A DNA stretch of 64,000 nucleotides from Deltaproteobacteria bacterium (GTDB lineage: Bacteria > Desulfobacterota > Deferrisomatia > Deferrisomatales > JACRMM01): assembly GCA_016214985.1 (NCBI GenBank), contig JACRMM010000071.1, forward strand, positions 1 to 64,000, in the 5' to 3' direction. Shown piece by piece: positions 54,344 to 62,670 of this stretch. The notes under the pieces were generated by a model, which did no database searches, was not told where the DNA came from, and saw nothing but the letters and a program-made list of their open reading frames with translations. The position numbers and the translations under genes are program-made. The first letter of the stretch is position 1. Every line of letters begins with the position of its first letter.

Positions 54344-54683
54344 AAGTAATCCTGGAGGGGGTGTTCGGGGGAATGGGTTCGTCGAGGCGGGCGCTGGCCC
54401 GCAAGCGGTCTGAAGATCGGCCAATCTCCCGCAGGCATGACCCGTGCGCGAGACATGGGTAAGCGGGGGAGCCCCGCGAAGGTGAACGTAGAGCTGCCGC
54501 AACGGTGCTCGACGAGAACGGCCCGAGGGCGGTCGAGGGACGCGAGGGAGGGCCCTGGGAGGGGGAGGGACGGGGGCGCAGTCTCTGCACGTCGCGCGAG
54601 ACAGCTTTGGAGGGCCAGAGTGGGCCGGGCACCGGGTTCGGACGGACTTCCGGGAGCCTCTCTATTCCTACGTGGAGGATGAC

Positions 54684-55463
54684 ATGGGGAACGAATTTGT
54701 GAGGACTTCCGTCGAGGGCGGGATCGCCCTGGTGACCGTGGACAGGCCGCCGGTGAACGCTTTGAACGAGCAATTGCAGGCCGAGCTCGAACAGACCTTC
54801 GATTCTCTGGACCGAGCCGAGGAGGTACGGGCGGTGATTCTCACGGGCGCCGGCGAGCGCGCCTTCATCGCCGGAGCCGACATCAAAATGCTTTCGGGCC
54901 TGGACGAGGAGGGTGCGTACCGGCAGTCCCAGTACACCCACGCCGTGCTGGACACTGTGGAGCGGTGCCGAAAGGTGGTGATCTGCGCCGTGGGCGGCCT
55001 CGCCTTGGGCGGAGGCTGTGAGGTGGCGCTGGCGTGCGACCTCCGAGTCGCGGACGAAACGGCTGTCTTCGGTTTTCCCGAGGTGGGGTTGGGCCTGCTG
55101 CCGGGCGCGGGGGGCACGCAGCGGTTGACGAGGCTGATCGGCGCGGGGCGCGCGAAACTCCTGATCCTCACCGGCGACCCCATCCCGGCGAGCGAGGCGC
55201 TCTCCCTCGGTCTCGTTGAAAAGGTCGTCCCGAAGGGCCAGGCGGTCTCGGCCGCGAGGGAGCTGGCGGCCCGGATTCTCACGCGAGGCCCCGTCGCCGT
55301 CGCCCATGCCAAGAAGGCCATCGCAGCCGCGACACAGCTCCCCCCGAAAGAGGGGATGGATGCCGAGTCCCGGCTCTTTGCTCAGCTGTTCAACACGGCG
55401 GATCAGAAGGAAGGGGTCACGGCGTTCCTGGAGAAGAGAAAGCCCGCGTTCGTCGGCAGGTGA
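54684..55463 (+). CDS. enoyl-CoA hydratase (crotonase family)
   Basis: A 259-residue crotonase-fold enzyme that adds water to 2-enoyl-CoA. The oxyanion hole is formed by FIAGADIKML and the GGLALGGGCEVALACD loop. Both catalytic glutamates of true hydratases are present, in GGGCEVAL and FGFPEVGLGLLPGAGG. GGAGG precedes the ATG at 54684; an in-frame GTG 12 bases earlier is less likely. It is first of the eight-gene operon ending with tetR. Confidence 0.93.
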   Translation: MGNEFVRTSVEGGIALVTVDRPPVNALNEQLQAELEQTFDSLDRAEEVRAVILTGAGERAFIAGADIKMLSGLDEEGAYRQSQYTHAVLDTVERCRKVVICAVGGLALGGGCEVALACDLRVADETAVFGFPEVGLGLLPGAGGTQRLTRLIGAGRAKLLILTGDPIPASEALSLGLVEKVVPKGQAVSAARELAARILTRGPVAVAHAKKAIAAATQLPPKEGMDAESRLFAQLFNTADQKEGVTAFLEKRKPAFVGR

Positions 55464-55496
55464 TAGGCAACCGGCAGCGAGAACAGGAGGAGAGCG

Positions 55497-56666
55497 ATGG
55501 ATCGGAAGGTGTGCATCATCGGGGGAGGCCAGTCGGTCTGGGGGATGCGCCAGGCCAATTTGCGAGAGCTCTTCCAGGAGGCCGGCAAGGCCTGCTTCGA
55601 CGACACCCCGGGCGTGAGGCCCACGGACGTGGACGGCATCCTGGTGGCTTCGGCCTACACGGAGAGGACGGCGTGTCAGACGCACCTGGCGCCGCTGGTC
55701 GCGGAGTGGTTCGGAGTCAAGCCCACGAGCGTGTGCGCCAGGGTGGAGCTTCTCTGCGGATCGGGATCGGCGGCGATCATCCTGGCGTACGGGATGATCA
55801 AGGCCGGCCTCGCCGACGTGATCGTGGTGGCCGGGGGAGAGAAGCTTTACACCCCGGAGAAGTGGGAGGTGTTCTACAGCCAGCTTGCCTCCGTCGACCA
55901 CGACTGGGACGCCACCCAGGGGCTTGGGCTCCCGCCATCCGTCTTCGCCATGGTCGCCAAGCAGCACATGAAGAAGTACGGGACGACCGAGGAACAGATT
56001 GCCCTGGTGGCCGTCAAGAACCGGCGAAACGGGATGAACAACCCCAAGGGGCAGCTCCGCCAGCCCATCACCCTCGAGGAGGCCATGCGGGCGAAGGCGA
56101 TCGTGAACCCCATGAAGCTCATCGACTGCTGCCCGATCACCGACGGCGCCGCTTGCGTCCTCCTGGCCGCCGAGGAGAGGGCCAAGGATCTTACGGACAA
56201 ACCTCTCGTGTACCTCAAGGGCTGCGCCCAGGCCACCCTGCACGGCATGAGCGCCAACAAGCCCGACTGGACGACCTGGGAAGCCATGAAGATCGCAGCC
56301 CGGCAGGCATACGGGAGGGCCGGCATCGGTCCGAAAGACATCGACGTGGCCCAGACTCACGACTGCTTCACCATCTCCGAGATCATCGAGTACGAGGACC
56401 TCGGGTTCTGCGAGAAAGGGGAAGGGGGCGCGTTCATCGCCTCGGGCCAATCGGATTTCGGCGGCCAGGTCCCCGTCAACACGGACGGCGGGCTCCTCTC
56501 CTGCGGGCACCCCTTCGGGGGCACGGGGATTCGCCAGGGCATCGAGACCCTGCGGCAGCTTCGAGGGGAGGCTGTGCGCCAGGTCGAGGGCGCACAACTG
56601 GGCCTCACCCACAACCTGTCGGGGTTCATCTCCGCGCATACCATCGTGATCTATGGGAGGGCCTGA
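55497..56666 (+). CDS. SCPx-type thiolase
   Basis: A 389-residue thiolase of the lipid-transfer/SCPx branch that cleaves (or forms) a 3-oxoacyl-CoA. The nucleophilic Cys lies in VELLCGSGSAAI near residue 85, the activating His in LLSCGHPFGGTGIRQ near 344, and the NTDGG motif just before. The second Cys/His-type C-terminal motif is replaced by LGLTHNLSGF, as is usual for this branch. It is immediately followed by a DUF35 protein, its obligatory partner in known cases such as BbsAB of toluene degradation. SCPx thiolases often accept 2-methyl-branched substrates. Confidence 0.9.
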   Translation: MDRKVCIIGGGQSVWGMRQANLRELFQEAGKACFDDTPGVRPTDVDGILVASAYTERTACQTHLAPLVAEWFGVKPTSVCARVELLCGSGSAAIILAYGMIKAGLADVIVVAGGEKLYTPEKWEVFYSQLASVDHDWDATQGLGLPPSVFAMVAKQHMKKYGTTEEQIALVAVKNRRNGMNNPKGQLRQPITLEEAMRAKAIVNPMKLIDCCPITDGAACVLLAAEERAKDLTDKPLVYLKGCAQATLHGMSANKPDWTTWEAMKIAARQAYGRAGIGPKDIDVAQTHDCFTISEIIEYEDLGFCEKGEGGAFIASGQSDFGGQVPVNTDGGLLSCGHPFGGTGIRQGIETLRQLRGEAVRQVEGAQLGLTHNLSGFISAHTIVIYGRA

Positions 56667-56668
56667 CC

Positions 56669-57139
56669 ATGAAAGGCATCTCGGTACTCGAGGGGAAGTA
56701 CGCCTCCACCATGGACCTCTGGCCCCTCCAGGGGAAGGAGTTCACCCGCATCTGGCCGTTCTGGGAGAACCTGAGAGCGGGTCGCTTCACCTCCACCCGG
56801 TGCGTCGACTGTGGGGCGGAGTTCTTCCCCCCCCGGGTCGTGTGCCCCGGGTGCATGAGCGACCACCTGGAGTGGTTCGACCTGCCCACCGAAGGCACCG
56901 TCATCGATGTGACCGAGGAGTTCGTGGGGGTGCCCCTGGGATTCACCTCGCCTCTCATCCATGCCCTCGTCCACGTGGGCACGTGGACGTTCTTCGTTCG
57001 GGTCGAGGCCGAGCCAGGCACCCTGAAGCCGGGGGACAAGGTGAAGCTCAAGGTGTTCGAAGTGGACGCCATGCCGGCCGAGATCGGCCGGAACGTGGTC
57101 GAGATTCCCAGGGTTCACTACTGTTTTGAACAGGCGTAG
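56669..57139 (+). CDS. DUF35 Zn-ribbon/OB-fold thiolase partner
   Basis: A 156-residue protein with an N-terminal helix (FTRIWPFWENLRAGRF), a rubredoxin-like Zn ribbon with two CxxC pairs (CVDCGAEFFPPRVVCPGC) and a C-terminal OB fold. Such proteins bind the CoA thioester and channel it to the SCPx-type thiolase encoded just upstream; the two genes are separated by only 2 bases. The thiolase stop and this ATG are close enough for coupling. Confidence 0.92.
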   Translation: MKGISVLEGKYASTMDLWPLQGKEFTRIWPFWENLRAGRFTSTRCVDCGAEFFPPRVVCPGCMSDHLEWFDLPTEGTVIDVTEEFVGVPLGFTSPLIHALVHVGTWTFFVRVEAEPGTLKPGDKVKLKVFEVDAMPAEIGRNVVEIPRVHYCFEQA

Positions 57140-57176
57140 AGGAGCTTCCCCACGAACGCGAACGAAAGGAGCAGCG

Positions 57177-57950
57177 ATGGGCAGAGTGGACGGCAAAGTC
57201 GCAGTCGTGACCGGAGGAGCCGAAGGGCTCGGACGGGCAACGTGCCTCCTGCTGGCACAGGAGGGGGCCAAGGTTGCCGTAACGGACGTCAACGACGCCG
57301 GCGGGAAGGCGGTGGCCGCCGAGATCAACTCTGCCGGCGGAACCGCCAAGTACTGGCACCTCGACGTCTCCGACGAAGGGCAGGTGAAGAGCGTCTTCGG
57401 GAAAGTGGCGAAGGCGTTCGACGACATCACGGTATTGGTCAATAACGCCGGAATCGGAGACCTCCCGAGCACCCCGACCCACGAGCTTACGGTGGAGCGC
57501 TGGGATCAAGTGATGAATGTGAACGTCAAGGGCGTGTTCTTCTGCACGAAGCACGCGATTCCTTACATGAAGAAAGCGAAGGGCGGCAGCATCATCGACA
57601 TCTCCTCTATCTATGGGTTGGTCGGAGCGCCGGACGTCCCGGCGTATCACGCCTCCAAGGGCGCCGTACGGGTCATGGCTAAGACGGATGCCCTTCTCTA
57701 TGCACCGGACAACATCAGGGTCAATTCTGTCCATCCGGGATTCATCTGGACCTCTCTCGTCCAGGAGTATGTCAGGACTCTGGGTCTCACCCCGGAGCAA
57801 GGGTTGCAGATGCTCAAGGATCTCCATCCGATTGGGCACCCAGGTGAGCCCATCGACATTGCCTACGGCATCTTGTACCTCGCCTCGAACGAGTCGAAGT
57901 TCGTTACGGGCAGCGAGCTGGTCATCGATGGGGGATACACGGCCAGATAA
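57177..57950 (+). CDS. short-chain dehydrogenase/reductase (3-hydroxyacyl-CoA dehydrogenase-like)
   Basis: A 257-residue classical SDR. Cofactor motif TGGAEGLGRATCLL with an acidic VTDVND after beta2 (NAD preference), NNAGIGD, and the catalytic Ser in DISSIYG with YHASK. The C-terminus FVTGSELVIDGGYTAR is typical. AAAGGAG precedes the ATG. In this operon it should oxidise a 3-hydroxyacyl-CoA to the 3-oxoacyl-CoA cleaved by the thiolase; NAD-dependent SDRs of this kind are also reported for acetone use by sulfate reducers. It has no insertion of the type seen in some mycofactocin-linked SDRs. Confidence 0.9.
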   Translation: MGRVDGKVAVVTGGAEGLGRATCLLLAQEGAKVAVTDVNDAGGKAVAAEINSAGGTAKYWHLDVSDEGQVKSVFGKVAKAFDDITVLVNNAGIGDLPSTPTHELTVERWDQVMNVNVKGVFFCTKHAIPYMKKAKGGSIIDISSIYGLVGAPDVPAYHASKGAVRVMAKTDALLYAPDNIRVNSVHPGFIWTSLVQEYVRTLGLTPEQGLQMLKDLHPIGHPGEPIDIAYGILYLASNESKFVTGSELVIDGGYTAR

Positions 57951-58086
57951 GAGGATGTAGAACACAGCGGCGTTCCAGAGAGTTCAGGCAGAAAGGATCC
58001 CGGACGTCCCTCTTCCTTCCGGAAATTGGAGTCGTGACGCCCAAAGCAACGATTCCCTAGAGCAAGGCGTAGAAAGGAGATACGAA

Positions 58087-60033
58087 ATGGCGGAAGAGAA
58101 CAAGCAAGAGATTGCGCTGGGGATGAGGGAGCTGCATCCGAACCCGTCGCAGTTCACGGCCCAGACCCTGAAGGATCTCGGTGTCGAGGTCGCCTTCGGC
58201 GTCCACGGCGGGCACATCTGGCAGATGTGCGACGAGATGAGCAACGCCGGGATCAAGATGGTGCTCGTCCGCCACGAACAGGCGGCCGTGTACGCGGCCG
58301 AGTCGTACGCCAAGGTGACGGGGAAGCTCGGAGTGGCGTTCGCCACCGCCGGACCGGGCGCCACCAACTGCACGACCCCCCTCCAGCAGGCGTGGCTGAG
58401 CTGCTCGCCCGTTCTCCTGCTCGCGGGCGGCAACGAGTTCGAGCACGACGACACCTTCACCCTCCAACCCGCCAACCCCAGGGACCTCTTCCGGCACATC
58501 ACCAAGTGGTCGCAGCGGATCACCCATCCCTGCCAGCTCAAGCAGTACCTGACCCGGGCGCACAAGGCGGCCATGACCTACCCCCAGGGCCCGGTCTGCC
58601 TCGAGATCAGCCACTCCGTCCTCTACACCGCCCTCCCCCCCCGGGGCGTGCCGAGCATCTTCGGCGAGCATGCGCTGTACGTCGACCAGTGGTTGGGGGG
58701 CGAGAACGGCGCGGTGCTGCCCCAAACCGGCGCCGACCCCAAGCTGGTCCGTGACCTCGTCGACAGGATCTACAACGCGAAGACTCCCATCATGGTCGTG
58801 GGCGACGGGGCCCACTGGTCCGGGGCCCAAGAAGAGCTTCGCGAGCTCGTGGAGCTCGCCCAGCTCCCGACGAGCGTGCGGCGGATCTCCCGCGGCGCCC
58901 TCGACGAGGTGAGCCCGCTCTACTGGAGCTCCCGCATCGCACGAAACGTGCTCAAGGAGGCCGACCTCACTCTCCTCCTGGGGATGAAGATCGGCTTCTT
59001 CGACGGGTACGGAGCCCCCTACCGCAACGCGGTCCAGATCAACGAGTCTCCGGAGCAGATCGTGCCCTTCTGCAAGACGGACCTGGCCGTGGTGGGGAGC
59101 CCGAAGGTCGTCCTGAGGCAGATGATTGACCACGTCAAGGCCAGGGGCCTCCGGCCGCCCGACGGCAGGGCCGAGTGGACGGCGAAGCTCAGCGATCTGC
59201 AGCGGGACTCCATCGCGCGCATGAGGGAGCGGGCGGAGTCGTACGCGGGCCACAAACCCGCCCACTTCGCCTACCTCTCGAAGACCATCTGGGATGTATG
59301 TGAGGATCTATATGGCGGCATGAACCGTGTCATCATGGACGGCTACACCTTCTCGGGATGGTTCCCGCCGTTCATGCACGCCCGCTACTCCGGCCAGTAC
59401 CAGGACTCCTCGGAGATGGCCGGGGTGGGCCACGGGATCGGCATGAGCCTCGGCACCGCGTTCGGGGATCCCGGGACGCGAACGTGCCCCGTCGTCGTCC
59501 TCATGGGCGACGCCGGGATTGGAATCGATGCCATGGATATCGAGACGGCTCTGAGATACAAGCTTCCGATCGTCTACGTTATCAGCAACAACGACGGCTG
59601 GCTCACAGGGATGAAGGCCATCACCTACGGCAAAGATTGGGGCGCGCTGGGCCCGCAGGATCGGGATCCCGGCGGAGACGTCCTTCCCGGAATCCGCTAC
59701 GACAAGATGTTCGAGGTTCTCGGCTGCCACGCAGAATTCGTCCAGGATCCTGCAGACATCCGCTCGGCCCTGACGAGAGCGTGTCGGGCGGCGGAGAAGG
59801 GTCAGACGGCCGTCGTGAATGTCATCGTGGACCCGACCGTGACCAACCGGGAGGTCTACAGTGGGATGTACACGGCCGCGTGGCTCCACATCCCGTGGGA
59901 GAAGCTTCCGAAGAGGGGCAAAGCCCTGAGGCGCAACTTCATGCCCATGTTCCCGTGGGATGAGCTCGGGATTCCGCCCATGCCCATGCCCGATCCGTGG
60001 GAACCCATTCCGGAGGAGGAGCAGGTGCCGTAG
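58087..60033 (+). CDS. thiamine-diphosphate-dependent enzyme (2-hydroxyacyl-CoA lyase/oxalyl-CoA decarboxylase-like)
   Basis: A 648-residue ThDP enzyme with the three domains of the acetolactate synthase/pyruvate oxidase superfamily. The cofactor-activating Glu64 is in RHEQAAVYAAESYAK, and the ThDP/Mg motif is MGDAGIGIDAMD near 475 with NNDGW about 26 residues later. It is longer than typical oxalyl-CoA decarboxylases (about 570), partly from a Pro-rich C-terminal tail. In Desulfococcus biacutus and Desulfosarcina cetonica a ThDP enzyme is tied to condensation of ketones with a one-carbon unit to give 2-hydroxyacyl-CoA. The adjacent 2-hydroxyacyl-CoA dehydratase-type genes fit such a product. 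AAAGGAGATACGAA precedes the ATG. Confidence 0.88.
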   Translation: MAEENKQEIALGMRELHPNPSQFTAQTLKDLGVEVAFGVHGGHIWQMCDEMSNAGIKMVLVRHEQAAVYAAESYAKVTGKLGVAFATAGPGATNCTTPLQQAWLSCSPVLLLAGGNEFEHDDTFTLQPANPRDLFRHITKWSQRITHPCQLKQYLTRAHKAAMTYPQGPVCLEISHSVLYTALPPRGVPSIFGEHALYVDQWLGGENGAVLPQTGADPKLVRDLVDRIYNAKTPIMVVGDGAHWSGAQEELRELVELAQLPTSVRRISRGALDEVSPLYWSSRIARNVLKEADLTLLLGMKIGFFDGYGAPYRNAVQINESPEQIVPFCKTDLAVVGSPKVVLRQMIDHVKARGLRPPDGRAEWTAKLSDLQRDSIARMRERAESYAGHKPAHFAYLSKTIWDVCEDLYGGMNRVIMDGYTFSGWFPPFMHARYSGQYQDSSEMAGVGHGIGMSLGTAFGDPGTRTCPVVVLMGDAGIGIDAMDIETALRYKLPIVYVISNNDGWLTGMKAITYGKDWGALGPQDRDPGGDVLPGIRYDKMFEVLGCHAEFVQDPADIRSALTRACRAAEKGQTAVVNVIVDPTVTNREVYSGMYTAAWLHIPWEKLPKRGKALRRNFMPMFPWDELGIPPMPMPDPWEPIPEEEQVP

Positions 60034-60064
60034 GAGAGGCGGCAGTACCTCGGCGGCTTCGCGC

Positions 60065-60096
60065 GGCCGGGGGCCCTTGCGAGGGTTCCCCGGGCC
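60065..60096 (+). terminator. hairpin between ThDP and dehydratase genes
   Basis: GGCCGGGGG and CCCCGGGCC can pair around an inner CCCT-TGCG-AGGG stem. The hairpin starts 32 bases after the ThDP gene stop, in the longest gap of the operon (169 bases). No T tract. It may attenuate or separate transcript halves. Confidence 0.4.
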
Positions 60097-60202
60097 GGGT
60101 GCGGATACCGCGCCGGGGGGAGGGCGTGCCCAGGGGAGCGGGAGACGGGCCAGTGCCGTAGGGTGCAATCGAGGCGAACGTGGGACTTCGGAGAGCAACA
60201 CG

Positions 60203-61333
60203 ATGATCGACGCATTCAAGCAAGCCAGTGAGCCTGTGACGGCCAGGAATCCAGCCGTGAAGGAGCTGAAGCAGAGCGGCAGGCGGGTGATCGGGTACAC
60301 ATGCAGCAACTTCCCGGAAGAAATCGCGTATGCCGCGGGGATGGTCCCGGTGCGCGCCATTGGGGCCCCGGGCCTCGGGGGAGAGACCGGGCCGCTGCAG
60401 CCGGAGGCCCAGTGTTCCGTCGCGAGGTCCAATCTGCAGCTGGCGCTCGGCGAGGGGTTTTCGAACCTGGACGGGTTCGTCGTGACGAACTCCTGCGACA
60501 TGGCCCAGAACTTCTACTCCGCCCTCGAACATTACAGTCCCTTCCCCTTCCTCCACTTCATCTCCCGGCCCAACATCGCGCACTCCCGGCCGGCCCTGGA
60601 TTTCTTCCGGTTCGAGCTGGACGTGTTCAAACAGGCCGTCGAGAGATTCGTGGGCAAGCCGATTGCCGACGAGGACCTGTCGAACGCCATTTCGGTCTAC
60701 AACGAAAACCGCAGGCTTCTCAAAGAGCTCTACGATCTGCGGGGCAAGGGCGAGAAACCGCTGATCTCCGGCTCCGACTTCACAAGAGTCGCGATCGCCT
60801 CGTTCTACATGGACAAGGCGAGGCACAGCGAATTGCTGAAGGGGTTCCTCGAAGAGGTGCGCCGCGGGCCGCCGGTTGCGGAGTCTTGCGTGCGAGTGCA
60901 CCTCTCGGGGTCCACGTTTCCGGATGCGGAACTCTTCGAGCTGATCGAGCAGGTGGGAGGCATGGTGGTTTCGGACGACCTCTGTATCGGCACCCGCTAC
61001 TTCATGGCCCCGGTGGAAGAGGGCGGAGCGCCCATGGACGCCCTGGCCGATCGCTACCTGAACAAGATGGCGTGCCCGTGCATGCACCACGGCAGCAAGC
61101 TGGACGAGCGCTACGACTTCATCAAGGGCCAGCTCCAGCAGTGTGGTGGCCAAGGTGTCATCTTTGCGCTCCAGCGGCTTTGTGACTGCCATCTCGTGGA
61201 TTATCAGGCTCTTCGATACCGGCTTCAAAGCGACGGGATCCCTTGCCTCTACCACGAAGTGGAAGCCACCATCGGCTCTGGGCAGTTGAGGACGAAACTG
61301 GAGGCCTTCTTCGAGATCGCCGGAAGGGATTAA
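60203..61333 (+). CDS. 2-hydroxyacyl-CoA dehydratase-type subunit A
   Basis: A 376-residue protein of the HgdA/HgdB - benzoyl-CoA reductase BcrB/C family, which binds a 4Fe-4S cluster and eliminates water from 2-hydroxyacyl-CoA by ketyl-radical chemistry. Cluster ligands expected from family position: Cys in RVIGYTCSNFPEEIAYAAG, Cys in FVVTNSCDMAQNFY, and Cys in LQRLCDCHLVDYQ. A further CPCMHHGSK contributes extra cysteines. The ATG at 60203 gives the family N-terminus. It lies 3 bases from its partner subunit. The ATP-dependent activator (HgdC/BcrAD type) needed by such enzymes is not encoded in this window. Confidence 0.87.
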   Translation: MIDAFKQASEPVTARNPAVKELKQSGRRVIGYTCSNFPEEIAYAAGMVPVRAIGAPGLGGETGPLQPEAQCSVARSNLQLALGEGFSNLDGFVVTNSCDMAQNFYSALEHYSPFPFLHFISRPNIAHSRPALDFFRFELDVFKQAVERFVGKPIADEDLSNAISVYNENRRLLKELYDLRGKGEKPLISGSDFTRVAIASFYMDKARHSELLKGFLEEVRRGPPVAESCVRVHLSGSTFPDAELFELIEQVGGMVVSDDLCIGTRYFMAPVEEGGAPMDALADRYLNKMACPCMHHGSKLDERYDFIKGQLQQCGGQGVIFALQRLCDCHLVDYQALRYRLQSDGIPCLYHEVEATIGSGQLRTKLEAFFEIAGRD

Positions 61334-61336
61334 TCA

Positions 61337-62662
61337 ATGGACGCCGCCGACTCCATGAAGGCCACGTCGAAGTCCGAGAAGTCGCTCCATGCGTCCAACG
61401 AGGTCTTCAGCCATGTCCTGAGCTACTATAAACGGGCGCATGAGGCGAAGGCGAAGAAGACGACGAAGATCGTGTATCACACCGGGCTGGACCCGGTGGA
61501 GATCGACTACGCCATGGGGCTGATCCCCATGTTCCCGGAGAACTTCTCCGCCGCCTGTGGGGCCATGCAGTTGGCCCAGCCGCTCATCGAGGCGAGCGAG
61601 AGCATGAATGCGCCCGAGGACCTGTGCTCGTACTTCAAGACCCACTATGGATTCATGAAAGGCGAGTTCCCCGAATCCTTGCACAAGGCGCTCAGCCGGA
61701 TCCGGCTTCCCGAGCCCGATCTGGTCGTGGCGTGCATGAACCTCTGCCGCCTCCACCCTCTCTGGATGAAGATCACGGCCGAGCATTACGGAGTCCCCTA
61801 CTTCTCGATCGACGCGCCGGTCGTGCCGCCCCGGTACGATCAAAACCCCCTCGTCTACGACACCCAATGGGGCAACCAGGTCAAGCACGCGCTCGGGAAG
61901 GAAGCCATCGCCTATGGCGTGGCACAGCTCAAGGAGTACATCTCTTTTCTGGAGGAGCACACCGCCCAGAAGATGGACTACGAGCGGTTGCGGGACGCCG
62001 TGGCCCATTCCGCGAGGATGGGCGAACACTTCCGGGAGATCTTCGAGCTCCGCAAGAACGTGCCTTGTCCGGCAGGGGGGGAAGACCTCAATACCCTCGT
62101 CTTCTTCGCGGTCACGATGGCGGGAACTCCGGAAGCGGCCGACTTCTACGCTCGCGTCGTGGACGAGATCCGTCAGCGGGTCGCCGAAGGCAGGGGGGTC
62201 CTCGAGAACGAGCGCTTCCGGCTCCTCTTCGATGGCATCCCCCCCTGGTTCAACATGGGGCTCTTCAACTACTTCCACAAGTTCGGGGCCATTTCCGTCG
62301 ACGAGATGTACCCGGAAACGTGGTGCGCCGCACTGGATCCGTCCAATCCTCTGGAGAGCTTGGCCGTGAAGTACATGCTGCTCATGGCTCACACTGCAAG
62401 TTATAGGGCGTTTGCAGAGTACAGCCAAGATCGAGTGAGGGAGTACAAGGTGGATGGAGCCATCCTGTGGAACTTGCGAACGTGCAGGATGATCAGCACA
62501 ACCTATGTTCCGAGAGCGCAGGCAACGTTAGAGCAGGATTGCGGAGTGCCGGTACTCGTCCTTGATGCCGACCAGGTGGATCCCAGACGATTCTCGGCGG
62601 CGCAGATATTGAACCGGATCGACGCCTTCATGGAGATGCTGGAACAGAAGAAATACGGATAG
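61337..62662 (+). CDS. 2-hydroxyacyl-CoA dehydratase-type subunit B
   Basis: A 441-residue partner of the preceding subunit, of the HgdB/BcrB family. It shows TGLDPVEIDYAMGLIPMFPE and Cys residues in APEDLCSYFKTHYGFM, VVACMNLCRLHPLW and LRTCRMISTTY, the last near the C-terminus as in the family. The ATG at 61337 is 3 bases after the upstream stop. The two subunits could be a dehydratase for 2-hydroxyacyl-CoA made by the ThDP enzyme, or a class I aryl-CoA reductase-like protein; the operon context favours the dehydratase. Composition drops in GC toward the 3' end. Confidence 0.87.
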   Translation: MDAADSMKATSKSEKSLHASNEVFSHVLSYYKRAHEAKAKKTTKIVYHTGLDPVEIDYAMGLIPMFPENFSAACGAMQLAQPLIEASESMNAPEDLCSYFKTHYGFMKGEFPESLHKALSRIRLPEPDLVVACMNLCRLHPLWMKITAEHYGVPYFSIDAPVVPPRYDQNPLVYDTQWGNQVKHALGKEAIAYGVAQLKEYISFLEEHTAQKMDYERLRDAVAHSARMGEHFREIFELRKNVPCPAGGEDLNTLVFFAVTMAGTPEAADFYARVVDEIRQRVAEGRGVLENERFRLLFDGIPPWFNMGLFNYFHKFGAISVDEMYPETWCAALDPSNPLESLAVKYMLLMAHTASYRAFAEYSQDRVREYKVDGAILWNLRTCRMISTTYVPRAQATLEQDCGVPVLVLDADQVDPRRFSAAQILNRIDAFMEMLEQKKYG

Positions 62663-62670
62663 GGAGTTTC

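Larger units (their letters stand above)
53931..54683. other. long leader region of the catabolic operon
   Basis: About 750 bases without a convincing gene. A 60-codon frame at 54099-54281 has no recognisable feature. The promoter at 54285-54314 and operator at 54330-54343 imply a leader of about 360 bases before the crotonase start, which is long enough to hold regulatory RNA structure; I saw no known riboswitch. Confidence 0.45.

Noticed and set aside
54339-56639. A 760-codon minus-strand frame opposite the crotonase and thiolase genes
   Set aside because: Composition is that of an antisense shadow; the plus strand carries complete, motif-bearing genes.
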